Positions 1 to 10,137 of a stretch of DNA of 45,755 nucleotides are shown here, piece by piece (the stretch's first letter is position 1; the number at the start of each line of letters is the position of its first letter). Where the stretch lies: the NCBI RefSeq assembly GCF_000003605.2, contig NW_003147283.1, positions 43,750-89,504 on the forward strand, written 5' to 3'. Made by a program: the position numbers and the translations under genes. The notes beneath the pieces were generated by a model. The model searched no databases and had not been told where the DNA came from. It saw only the letters and a list, made by a program, of their open reading frames with translations. Origin of the DNA: Saccoglossus kowalevskii. Lineage: Eukaryota > Hemichordata > Enteropneusta > Harrimaniidae.

Positions 1-115
1 ACTATGGAGAGAGCAACATGTAACATACCAAGAGACTATAGAGAGAGCTAACATACCAAGAGACTATGGAGAGAGCTAACATACCAAGGGATTATAGAAA
101 GAGCTAACACACCAA
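1..115. repeat. 28-bp minisatellite, about four copies
   Basis: Four imperfect units share the core GAGAGCTAACATACCAAGAG. The first unit carries an extra ~6 bp and the last is the most diverged. The array may continue beyond the left edge of the window. It is non-coding in appearance. Confidence 0.85.
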
Positions 116-318
116 AGAATTATTGGGCTTTTCAACTACAGAATTTTAATTATTACTAATTATCTACGACACATATACAAATTAAGACCGATGTACTTTG
201 TTCCATGAGAATTCCTGACTCTTTGATACAAGTATAATGACAACTTACTGGCTTTGCTGTTCGTGGTTTACATGAGCACTTCCAGGATCCATTGCTGTCA
301 GCAACCTCTTATTCTCAC

Positions 319-446
319 AGTATACCCCACTGCTGTTGCTATAGCAGTACCATCTGCTGCCATAGCAACACTTTGGATATTTTCATCACAGTGGAAATGA
401 TATGTAGGAGTAGATGTGTCTTTTAAGTTCCACACATCCACATCGC
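319..446 (-). CDS. Internal exon of a WD40-repeat protein (partial gene)
   Basis: On the minus strand a pyrimidine-rich acceptor (TATTTTCTTGTTGTAG) precedes base 446, and a GTGAGA donor follows base 319. The 128-nt exon enters in phase 1 and encodes about 42 residues. It begins with GDVDVWNLKD, which looks like the strand c-d end of one WD40 blade. It continues with IQSVAMAADGTAIATAVGYT, the start of the next blade (the hydrophobic-S-V-A then D-G-x-x-I-A-T-A pattern). WD40 propellers are scaffold domains, so no reaction can be assigned. Reading on past the donor gives VRIRGC and a TGA at 298-300. The blade is therefore either spliced here or ends as a truncated last exon, with Arg where the family usually has Trp. 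No other exon of the gene is certain. The specific WD40 protein is not recognised, and a decayed copy is possible. Confidence 0.5.
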
Positions 447-559
447 CTACAACAAGAAAATAGCAAACACCAATGTGAGATTCATAACAGCTAAAGGTCA
501 AGTTTGGGGATAAAATTCATATCACATTTTGTCCATCAGTATATCTCTAATACAAGCTC

Positions 560-622
560 AAATAAACCCAAATAAACCCAAATAAACTCAAATAAACCCA
601 AATAAACCCAAATAAACCCAAA
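560..622. repeat. 10-bp tandem repeat AAATAAACCC, six copies
   Basis: Six consecutive decamers, one with a C-to-T change. It resembles a degenerate telomere-like or A-rich satellite only superficially; there is no TTAGGG. Confidence 0.9.
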
Positions 623-661
623 ATAGCATTTATTGTATGCTAGATCATTGAAATATAACTG

Positions 662-720
662 TATTCATTCGTTCATTCATTCGTTCATTTATTTCTTCCT
701 TATTTATTTATTTATTTAAT
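662..720. repeat. Tetranucleotide microsatellite ATTC/ATTT
   Basis: Imperfect (CATT)n passes into (TTTA)n within about 55 bp. Confidence 0.85.
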
Positions 721-2186
721 TTTGTCCATAGACATATCTGTTATTTACATATTCACTATACAGCAACTACAAAAAGGACTGAATTAAAACGATCTTTATA
801 GACAGGTGGTCATTATATGAAGGTTGGAGTATTTTGTTATGGATTGCCAACTCTTATATTTGACATACATTTGGTACTATTGCAACAAAATCAAATTTTT
901 ATTTTAGTTGATCAAAATCAAATAAAATTGTTTTATAACAAAATGGAAATTATTAAAAAAAAAAGGCCAATCAGCAACATATTAGTACAGATGATCTTTT
1001 TACACAGGGTGCTTATATGTTATGCTTTGGGACTGCCTAAAAATATATATCAATACATGAGAAGAACTTGGATCATATTTAGTTTTAAACATCACATCAA
1101 AATAAAAACAGAAATCAGTTAACTCAACTTTATTCTAAAAATTATCACAATGCATATATAAAAACATTGTCAATAGTTTGTGTTGTTAATTTCAATTATA
1201 GGTATTCCACACTTAATTGGATCCTGCTTCCCGTTTATTTATCCCTAAGGGCAGTCTGACAAGGAAGTCTGCGATTTAGCTATCATTATAGTGATATATG
1301 TGAACACAAATAAAAAGATAGTTGAATTGAAGCCAAGTATGATGTTCAGAACATTAAACCAACTGGGCTTTCCATTAGATCACAATCTATATATGCGACG
1401 AATGTAGGTTAACGGCAACCGTGATAGATGTTCATTTAAGTTGAACAACATGGTCGTATTTTATCGTTACATTGGCGATGCCCATTAACTAAATTCACCA
1501 ATCAACTCATAAATGTTACATGCATATTTACGATAATGATAAAAACAATGTGGATGTGTAAATCAGAGGTGACCACACGGAAACATAACTGATAACAGAT
1601 GACACAGATTCCATCAAATAACTAATTTATCTTCAGATTCACATGATTCATTTTTCTGTCACATCCTTCCTCAATACTAAACTGTTTTTGGTTATGATTA
1701 ATAACATTTTGTGGCATTTCTTAGATTCCTAAAATTAAGTGTCCAATCATCTTTTACAGATTGGAAAAAATACTCTTTAATAGCAAATTAATTTTTGCAA
1801 ATATAAATTGAACCGATGCATATATTATCAAATTTGAAGTGTTTCAGTCATTGTTTTAAATTCATGAATATAAGTAATGTATTTGTGTGTGCTGTATACG
1901 TTTCATAACAAACATGCTTACAATTATTAAGCAGTCATGTATTAGAAATAGAGAAAGGTAGACATACACAACACACAACACCTTTAGAAGACAGAATCTG
2001 TAAGCGATGTTGCCAGATCAAAATGAAGAACATTTCTTATGGAATGTCTAGATACCAAAGAAGAAAGAAGAAATAAGAAATAAGTGATATTTAAATATAT
2101 TATAAGTTCAAGAGAAGTCAGAATAATAAGACAAGTTGGTGAATGCTTATACAAAATATTTGAAATCAGAAATAACAATAACTGAC
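721..2186. other. AT-rich stretch, no gene seen
   Basis: A 101-codon open frame at 817-1122 has lysine- and isoleucine-rich composition typical of AT-rich noise and no recognisable motif. I see no repeats or RNA genes here. Confidence 0.5.
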
Positions 2187-2282
2187 ATTTTACTTTTACT
2201 TTAGTATTTTATTACTATTTTATTTCTGTCAACCATTGGAAACTATTTTTTAAGGATGCAATAAATTTATTATTGTTATAAA
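2187..2282 (+). repeat. 3' tail of a LINE/SINE-type retroelement
   Basis: The stretch ends AAGGATGCAATAAATTTATTATT. It shares the run CTGTCAAYCAnTGGAAA followed by an AAGGAT(GCAATAA)-TTA-rich end with 14826-14936, and the AAGGATGCAATAAA end with 26325-26428 and 30555-30692. A polyadenylation-like AATAAA followed by a short TTR microsatellite is the usual 3' end of several non-LTR retroelement groups. Confidence 0.5.
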
Positions 2283-3580
2283 TTAATTAGTACTAAAAAG
2301 TATTAATTAAATTATGTAAAGGATTAAATTACATAATTCCATAATCTGGCAATTTTTACAACAATCAACTCAGTCCCTAATTACTGCAGAGGAGTCGAAA
2401 GATCCATGACTGCAGAAAAATTATATAAAGTTGATTTGTGCTGAATTTAATGTGCATAATTAAGAGGTGTTTCCATAACAACCAGCCATGCCTAAGGAAA
2501 ATACAAATACAATGGAAACAAAACAAATATAATTTTTGCCTGAATTTGACACAAATTTTAAAACAAAATAATGATTACATGCTTTAATTAGTAAGACTAT
2601 GATTTTGCTTTTGAGTGTTTGAATACAATGACATGTATCTCATGCACGTAAAATATAAAATGGGTCAAGATACCCATTAATGACATATACAATGATTTCC
2701 ACTCAGTGGATAAGGAGACAGAATTGATGGATTATGCAAAGAGCGTATTTTAATGGCAACAGTAAATATGCCATGGACGAGGTGTCTCAATTCATGCTTG
2801 CATTTTATAATGATTTTCTATTAATGTGATCATCCTGTCCACAATCAGCAGCTTAGTGTCCATAAGATATCTTTTCAACAGTGCTAATAAAATACAGTAA
2901 TTCTATTGTACTTAATTGTCAGAGACTATCAACTCAATTTGGCCATACTAACTCAACAATATGTTTGACACATTCTTGTTAACATATTATGCCAGGCATT
3001 TCTCGACTAACTGACTGAACGTTTTGACATGTGATAAAACGTAACTAATCTGAGTCTTCTTCTACAGTGTCAGAGTCAATTAACTCAGTTGTCCATACTG
3101 ACTCAGTGACTTGCTTAACTAGGTTAATGTCTATTCATGACAAATAGTTTAATGCATCGTGATTGGACAGTCACATAAGTCTACACATGTTATAGAAAAT
3201 ATAAAACATTAATATGAAATTTGAATACAATGTGCTGTGTGATGGCACCTTTAGTTGTTTTTCCATTTAAATTCTACAAGCCCCCCCCCCCCCAGTTTTC
3301 AAATTGGTCACCCCTTATCAGGAAGTGAAAGCGCTTGTTAAACACAAAACATTCAAGTACATATTGGGGAATGTCATGATGTTACAAAGTGTTTATATCA
3401 CGATAAATGTCTCTTTTGCGAAAGACACCAGCTTCTAACTCAAATGGCCTTCAACTCCCTATAAACATATCAGTTTAAATAAAAAACCAACTTTTCAATT
3501 ACTTGCGTTTCCCCTGGACATTGTTATTAATCTTAATAGGGTAATTTGTGATAATCCGGATGGATACATGGATAAATCAC
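2283..3580. other. No gene seen; poly-C tract at 3281-3293
   Basis: AT-rich DNA with one 13-bp run of C. No open frame of note on either strand. Confidence 0.5.
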
Positions 3581-3616
3581 CTGGAGCCACCTTCGTCTGC
3601 TTCCTCATCCAGCTGG
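3581..3616 (-). CDS. Weak candidate microexon
   Basis: On the minus strand a 36-nt segment lies between TAAG (acceptor side) and GTGATTT (donor side). It reads QLDEEADEGGS in one frame and is richer in GC than its surroundings. It lies on the same strand as the WD40 exon about 3.1 kb away and would be upstream of it. The acceptor has a poor pyrimidine tract, so this could be chance. Confidence 0.15.
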
Positions 3617-4208
3617 CTTACTTTAGACTAAATTAGACTGTCAGAGTGGGGATAATCTTCGATTTTTATTAAGGTGTTCAAGTGATAGGCTCTTTTTGTC
3701 TCTAAAGACTCAGACAAATGGCAGTGCATTCTCTTAAATCAATCGAAACTTATTAGGAAAGTGATCTTACTCTCACTCTGATTATATCCCAGGGAGGTCA
3801 CAGATGATTGACACTGGACAAAGTCAATGTCTCTGGAAACTATAATAATGAAATTTACATGAGGCAATCAATTTGTATTAAGAAATTCGCTGCTGTGTAT
3901 AGTCATGCAACTTTTAATCATGATAGAATCCTACAGACCTGATAAAGTATTTTCAACATGGATATAGTATGTAAAAACTATTGAGTAAAACTAGCAGCCA
4001 CCTGTTTAAAAAACAGTGGCACACATGGTAATGGGGATTTTCTCACAACCCTGTCATGCATATATGTGTGCACTAAAGCCAGTACTAAATATGGACTTTG
4101 ATTCCTTAGCATATTTTGATGTGTATTTTAATCATTTTCAGGAATTTTGTACACATTCATCTTTGAAACAATCAAAGTCGTCATCTTTGTTTAATTATTA
4201 ATTTTGTT
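3617..4208. other. No gene seen
   Basis: Ordinary AT-rich DNA up to the left end of the THAP transposon. A 61-codon frame at 4016-4201 has no motif. Confidence 0.5.
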
Positions 4209-4210
4209 TA

Positions 4211-4226
4211 AAGTGCCTGTGCAATG
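4211..4226 (+). repeat. Left terminal inverted repeat of the THAP element
   Basis: Matches the reverse complement of 6053-6068 at 15 of 16 positions; the mismatch is at position 12. Confidence 0.75.
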
Positions 4227-4595
4227 CCCACCCACACGCTTCCCATTTTAGATCTGTGCCCCACTGAAATGGGCAATTATTGATTTTTTTGCTGAAAATG
4301 ATTACTCGTATCCAAGTAAATTTGAGATATTTCTCGTGCTGTAGCCATGCCCACCTATCCTGAAACGGTCGACTGTTTCCGGATTTCCGACTCGCGCCGA
4401 AAGTGCGCCACCAAATGCAAAAATTTGAGAGGAATCCATACCCCTGGGCCATACTTTTATATCACTGTGTCATTCAATGTACAACTGTACTTTTAAACGA
4501 TATACATTTTTTAATCGGCGTTTTTTTTTTGTCTATTTCATTTTATTTTTGAGAGAGCGAATTTTTAGAAGTTGTTTTCACAACAAACTTTTATG
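4227..4595. other. 5' part of the THAP element, upstream of its frame
   Basis: This leader is richer in CpG and GC than the host DNA, for example around 4365-4410. An 84-codon minus-strand frame (4198-4452) crosses the transposon end and is therefore not a gene of either unit. The likely role is promoter and transposase-binding DNA, by position only. Confidence 0.4.
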
Positions 4596-4865
4596 ATGGT
4601 TAAACGTTGTGTTGTGGGTGGTTGTAGTAATGCGTATAGTGTAAGTATTTAGACGTTTCCAATCGATCCGAAGGTGCGAAATCGGTGGACGAAAGCCGTG
4701 AAAATAACGAGAAAAGGTTGGGGTGGACTTCCTCCTAACAGCGTCATATGCAGTGTCCACTTCACCTCAGATTCTTTTTTTTTTGAAAAACTGTCCTTGT
4801 CCATGACAAAACAACTAGGTTTTAACGAGAAACGCCGACAATACAAAACGTTTTCGAATAAATAG
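4596..4865 (+). pseudogene. THAP zinc-finger transposase N-terminus, interrupted by a stop
   Basis: ATG at 4596 opens MVKRCVVGGCSNAYS, giving the first two zinc ligands (Cys5 and Cys10, C-x4-C). After an in-frame TAG at 4650-4652 (codon 19) the frame resumes with TFPIDPKVRNRWTKAVKITR and then SVICSVHFTSDSFF, which holds the C-x2-H pair. The P after F, the W and the spacing of the C2CH ligands are all THAP hallmarks, so the domain is complete apart from the stop. THAP domains bind DNA sequence-specifically, in transposases at subterminal sites. The usual AVPTIF-type motif is missing: the frame ends in QYKTFSNK and a stop at 4863-4865, followed by a 107-bp tandem duplication. No DDE catalytic region follows. 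The 12 nt around the stop start GTAAGT and end TAG, but this is too short to be an animal intron. Confidence 0.8.
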
Positions 4866-5011
4866 ATTCCAGACCAGCTCATGATCACTGAGACAGATTT
4901 CAGAATGAAATGACAAAACAACTAGGTTTTAACGAGAAACGCCGACAATACAAAACGTTTTCGAATAAATAGATTCCAGACCAGCTCATGATCACTGAGA
5001 CAGATTTCAGA
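4803..5011. repeat. 107-bp tandem duplication inside the THAP element
   Basis: The segment starting ATGACAAAACAACTAGG at 4803 recurs at 4910 and stays essentially identical to about 5011. It spans the end of the THAP frame, so the duplication probably helped to destroy the downstream reading frame. The near-identity implies it is younger than the rest of the decay. Confidence 0.9.
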
Positions 5012-5847
5012 AGGGAGAGAGACGTCGAGTATGTGTTTCAAATGATTTGATTTTTTTTGCGATCCTGATTATCGCTTTATAAAGACCACCCGTGTTATGT
5101 AAAAAGGTAGCAGTAATTTTGATAATGACACAAAAACGAAGCGTCAGACAAACAGGAAATCATGCAGCCCTTAGGGCAGGCTAAAAGTGTCTGAATTGTT
5201 CGGTTATTGGTGTTGAATGTAGAATTCACACCTTTGTTGCCTTTACTTGCAGCTTGATCGGCGTAATAATTTACGGAATAAGAATCCGGGCTTGAGCTGT
5301 CAATGTATTTTTTTAATATGATGTCATAATCATGAAAATCACGCTAAATCCACTCTGAATTTGTCTGTATGTGAGTCGCTCTCAATTATTTTTGTTATCC
5401 AATTAAACGCCGCCATTCACGCACTTGTCCCCCCCCCCATGACCCGACGCGTTCACCCATTACAACGCGGCAGTCATTTATTTAGTAACTGTGTTTTGTC
5501 GTTTTTTAAAATTATTTCTCTATTTTATAAATCAATAGTGTCTAGTAACCTGCTAAATAACAAGACGATTCAGCCATCAAATTTGATTTTGTCCAATGCC
5601 GGAGTCCAGCAACAGTGTACAAACGTGCTCCGGTGACGGTGACGACCTTGGTGACTAGCTACACCAGACCGGACATATTTCGCATCTGACTCAACCCCAT
5701 GCAACAAATTTGATACTATGTGTTCATTATGGTCAATTCTTCCTCGACAAACAAGTACATAAGTGTCAATTTAGTCAAAGACGAGAAAACAGCACAACAA
5801 ATTTGCCTTATTTACACGTATCGGCAATGCAAGCTGCCCAGCGACTT
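5012..5847. other. Interior of the THAP element, no intact domain
   Basis: CpG-containing DNA with a C run at 5430-5438 and several frames of 60-91 codons on the plus strand (5361-5636, 5710-5892). None shows a DDE, nuclease or other recognisable motif. This is probably remnant untranslated or deleted coding DNA of the transposon. Confidence 0.4.
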
Positions 5848-5869
5848 CCCCTTCTGACGTCACAAGGGG
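5848..5869. promoter_or_regulatory. 22-bp near-perfect palindrome centred on TGACGTCA
   Basis: The palindrome is CCCCTT-C-TGACGTCA-C-AAGGGG-like, with arms CCCCTT and AAGGGG around the 8-bp cAMP-response-element core TGACGTCA at 5855-5862. That core is the consensus site of CREB/ATF bZIP factors. It lies about 200 bp inside the right end of the THAP element, so it could be a promoter site for a minus-strand transcript or a subterminal binding site. Confidence 0.4.
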
Positions 5870-6365
5870 AATTTCTGTATGCAATCATTTGAAGCTAATG
5901 AGGAGCCTCGTTTTAAAATACACAAAAATAAAGTTTCCGTAGACTGAGTTTAAAACACATTTTTTCACTTAAAAAAATTATTTATGCTTAGAAACATAAA
6001 AATTAATAATATTTATGTATCAATGGATAATTTTAGGCGTGAAAATAGCAGCCATTTCACAGGCACTTTATAGGACCTATCTCAGACATGTGTGCTGGGC
6101 TGACCACCATCATTTAGTTTACCTCCCTACTACACAGCAAGTATTACATCAGCAAAAGTTCAGAAGATATAACTTTAATTTTGATAATCTTGAGAATCAT
6201 TTAATTCTGATTACCTGGTATTTCTCATACATACATTCTGGAGGTAACCTTGGTAACTGATTGACCATGTTTACCAGACATATCTCTATAGTGGTCCTCA
6301 TTTGTTAGAAATGACAATTTCCCACTGTGAAGTGGCAGTGAATAAAGAATGAAAAACAAATTAAT

Positions 6366-6433
6366 TGGACACTCAAGTAAACACAGAGTGTTAATTGATT
6401 GGACACTCAAGTAAACACAGAGTGTTAATTGAT
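6366..6433. repeat. 34-bp tandem duplication
   Basis: Two identical units containing GGACACTCAAGTAAACACAG, at 6366-6399 and 6400-6433. Confidence 0.9.
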
Positions 6434-6855
6434 TGACAGACGCTTGTATCCTGCTGGTTATTGTCTTAACCACAGTTGGGCTGTTTGTTAACTGAAAAAG
6501 TGATAATTGTAAGTCTGTATTGCTATCACAACATTTTAATCCAATTAAAAACAGGCTTTTTCAATTTTGTTTACTGTATATTTAATACAATTTTTATGAA
6601 AGATTTCTTGTATGATTACAAAAAACACTACAAACATCTGACCAACTTTGAAAAGTTACAAAACATTTGTTGCAAAATTAATCAAATTGCTTGTACAATC
6701 TGCAGAATGCAATCACTGATTTATCCTTCTTTATAAAATGTTCTGTGATTGGACACAAAGTAATTTGTTCTTCTTGATCAGAATTCTTCTTCTGGATCAG
6801 ATAATTATGTTTAGAAATTTGAAAAAATGCAAATTAATAAACCTGCACTAATAGT
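6434..6855. other. No gene seen
   Basis: AT-rich. An 86-codon frame at 6476-6736 is compositionally ordinary and has no motif. Confidence 0.45.
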
Positions 6856-7113
6856 ACAGTGCATTTCACAAAGGTGTGAATTTGTTTAATATAAATATTT
6901 ATAAATGATGGTTGAAAACCACTGGACAAATCATCACATGTTTGGGATTCCTGGCTATAATTCGGCCAATAATTGAAGGATCTCTGCAAAAACTCATGGG
7001 TAGTGGGAATTACCAGATGACTTCAATAGTTGATGGAGGTGTCTTGTTTGCATTTGAATGAAGTGTGAAGATGTTCTGGGATAAATATTTTATAAATGTC
7101 CATACAATTTCAT
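6856..7113 (-). repeat. Dispersed repeat W, copy A (broken ORF)
   Basis: Homologous to 12482-12816 at about 65-70% by eye. The shared features include the box GCATTTCACAAAGG-like at one end and the string ACCCATGAGT(C/T)TTTGCAG on the minus strand. The reading frame that is open in copy B, beginning MDIY here at 7103, has an in-frame TGA midway in this copy. This copy is therefore non-coding. It may derive from an exon duplicated with its gene, or from a transposon. Confidence 0.55.
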
Positions 7114-7912
7114 ACCTTTATTAATCAATAGTCGAGTAAAAGCCCTGTATGTGTTACCAGACTATCATATAGCCTCAACGTATACTATTAGGAAAAGTTC
7201 AATTGCAAAGTTGGTAAATTTGATTATTAAAGTAATGTCATATTGAATATGCAGTTAAACATTTGAAAATAGTACTAAAAATTGGAGCGAAATATATTCA
7301 AATATTAAATGATCGAATATCAGACAAAAATTCATCAGAACTCCTTAGCAGACTGATCATAATTCATAAATATGTATTTATTAAAAATAGAAATTTCTAA
7401 TTTAAGATATATACAAGTCAATTCACCAGGAAAAGAAAGTCAAAGCAGATCAAATTCACTGGTACAATCAGAGATGCAAGAAATCATACTCTGGAAAGTC
7501 TGGTTAAATATTAACAGACAGTAAGTTTACCCAGACCATGTTACTAGTTAACATATTTATAAACAGATAAAATTTGTATTAATATCTAGACCCCATTGGG
7601 TATCATCACAATAAATCTCAAACTCAGGCAAAATTGTTTTTGAGAAAAACTGATTTACAGCTCAACTCACAGAAGCATTTGAGTAAAATTAGAATATTAA
7701 TTCAGAGATTCTCTTGGTTTCCAGAAATATATATTATTTTAGTTTTCATTTACACCTACCAACCTCTCTAGATATTATTGACCAATACTATCTTAGAGGA
7801 TTGTAATAGATTAATAATTAACCAGATAATTTTCATATTGCCTTCAAATTAAAAATAAACACATGGTTTTGAGTAATATTTTACTAGAAGCTCATGTTTA
7901 GTAAAATGTACG
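7114..7912. other. No gene seen
   Basis: AT-rich stretch without notable repeats or open frames. Confidence 0.45.
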
Positions 7913-8740
7913 TCATTCATCCACCTTGAATTGGATCGTGTACATGGTTGTCATATGATGTGTAATGTGTATACCAGTACATGTATGTAAAAAGTTTGAC
8001 CATGAACGGTCAAAGCATGTCAAAGATATGGTTCTGGTACAGCATTTGTTAAAACAAAATGACCACCAGTCGGCCATTTTGAGTTCAGTGTGCAAAATAA
8101 AGCGACAAGCATCAAGATTTCAAAGTTTATCCTAAATTTTAATGTCGATCCAGTCCAGGAATGACAGAACTAAAATGGTCGCCATTCAGCCATGTTGAAT
8201 CAGATGCACAAAACGAACACATGTGCACACGAGATTTTCAAGAATTAAATTCAAACACTAATTATTAAAAAATATTTTCATAAAAGAATTTTTGGTAACA
8301 CAAATGAAAATCGATTGTAGGTTAGATACAACCTTCATGTGGTCATGTGACTGCAAAGTGAATAAATCGCTTATTCGCTTTTAACAAAAATCATTGACAA
8401 GGTATTGTTCATATCACCACATCCCATATGAAAAGTGAAGAAATCTGACAAGTGTCTGCTGTATTCTGAATTAAAACAAACATATACACTAATTTGCATA
8501 TCAATAAATAAATTGTGGAGTTGCTACATTGTTTTTTTTATATGCTCGTGGAATCTTCCGCGATTAATATTTTGACGCCCAGTAAAATGTTGCTTCATTT
8601 TGAATAACATGTTTCAATACATGCACTCCAGCATATCCATAAGACATTTATAAGAACTATGATGATGTATGTGTCACGTTCAAATGTGGACGGACATACA
8701 GACACACAGAGATCAATCCATTTATAGTCCAAGTTTTTAA
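7913..8740 (-). repeat. Diverged copy of hairpin-headed dispersed family Y
   Basis: The head at about 8670-8740 reads, on the minus strand, GATCTCTGTGTGTCTGTATG followed by CCGTCC, as in the intact head at 29200-29280. The body holds two units with the family hallmark AAAATGGYCRCC...GGCCATTTTG (about 8055-8085 and 8170-8200). The middle portion, about 8240-8640, is too diverged to assign with confidence. Confidence 0.5.
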
Positions 8741-10137
8741 ACTTATTCATCCACTACATCTGAACAGAGAATCTAATATAGAGTGCAACATGAAAACTTC
8801 AATAGATTTTGTGTATTTTATATAGACCACTTTCCTGGAAGTAGCAAAACTGGGTTGCAAACATTTATATTTTTGTGATGTCGATTGGTACATCCAGAAG
8901 CACAATATCATGCATGCAAGTTTATGTTACACATCAAAACGGTATGTGCGTGCATGCAAAATGCTGTATCTGCAACTTCCCGGAAAGTCATCTAGTTGCT
9001 CGACTGAATAAAATATTAGTGAATGAACATAGAGGGCGCTGTTTTCCAAGCATACAAGCTATTCAGAATGACAATCTATAAATAGAAACATCTACACTTT
9101 AACTCTAGGCAGAACTGAGTAAAAACAGTATACTTATTTCACTATAGTACCACAGGTTACTTTTATATTTAATTTATTATATGCACATTCCCATTTTCCT
9201 TTCCAATATAAGATTGATTGCCTAAGGAATAATTTTCCAATTTCTAATCTCTATGCAAACAAACAAAAACTTGACAAAAATGTCCTGGGTTAATTGAAAC
9301 GAACAATGCAGTTATGCCAATGACAAGCACACACACATAAAAGATATCCTGGTCAAGACAGGTCACTGAACCGCTAATATTGCTGCAATTCAATTTCCAT
9401 CTAATCAGTCAAGAAATAATGATAAGAAGAAAGTAAGGATAATTTTCTTTGACAGGTTGTAATGATCAATTCAATGATCTCAAATTCCATCCCAATACTT
9501 CCACACGAGATGACAAAAACATCACTTTACGGACAATATTGTTCATGATTTTGTTTCAATATAAGCACAGTCTCGCAGGGCATCGCTGATTGTACGTTTT
9601 TTTTTTTAATTTTTTGCTTAATGCATTTTATCTTCATGATTGAATAAATTGGATGCGAGTCTGGCAGATAAAATCTCCTAAACTCCAACACAATAGAGTA
9701 CTTAGCGTAATAATATTCGTAAGTCTGGATGGCTAATATTCCCAATCGTGCACGCCAATGTATCACGCATGTATGACTGTTGCACATTTTAATCAGGTAA
9801 TTGTCACTAAATTTTACTATGAACAGCTTAATTACAAACTAACAGAGATATAGTGATTTTTTAATTGGTTTTCAATGACGGATCTAATTACTAATTGATC
9901 TAATTGACACATTTGATTTGACACGTTGATTTGATGTCTAATCACATGCACATTTTTAACATTTCCAAAACACAAGTTGATATTCCAATGCTACATAAAC
10001 CATCAATCTTGTTTGATTTCCAGGTGACTGACAAGATCATCATTTTGGAAGCTTTCATGGTCTGTATGTACGCATATTGTACATTTACATTAGGAAGATG
10101 GCATGGTAATAAACTGTCAAGTTCACTGACAGACAGA
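8741..10137. other. No gene seen
   Basis: Several frames of 68-86 codons (8875-9081, 9527-9787 minus, 9931-10161) have no motif. An AGAGGGCGCT string at 9031-9040 matches only half of the CTCF consensus. Confidence 0.45.

Larger units (their letters stand above)
4211..6068 (+). mobile_element. Decayed THAP-domain DNA transposon, 1858 bp, TA target duplication
   Basis: The left end reads AAGTGCCTGTGCAATG and the right end, reverse-complemented, reads AAGTGCCTGTGAAATG: 15 of 16 bases match. Both ends are flanked by TA (4209-4210 and 6069-6070). Between them lies a THAP zinc-finger frame near the left end. THAP fingers are the DNA-binding part of several animal transposases (P-element relatives and the THAP-bearing ISL2EU group, which as I recall makes 2-bp duplications). 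The 2-bp TA duplication fits ISL2EU or a Tc1-like cut better than P elements, which make 8-bp duplications. I found no intact catalytic DDE domain, so the element cannot supply its own transposase and is probably an internally deleted copy. Base composition is richer in CpG than the flanks, suggesting a relatively recent arrival. Confidence 0.75.

Noticed and set aside
298-318. 24-nt intron after the WD40 exon ending at GCTGACAG
   Set aside because: Too short for an animal intron; the true downstream exon, if any, lies outside the window or is not recognisable.
817-1122. 101-codon frame
   Set aside because: AT-driven amino-acid composition and no motif or splice context.
4644-4655. 12-nt intron in the THAP frame
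   Set aside because: Far below the minimum intron length of animals, and the encoded V-S-I matches residues usually present in the family.
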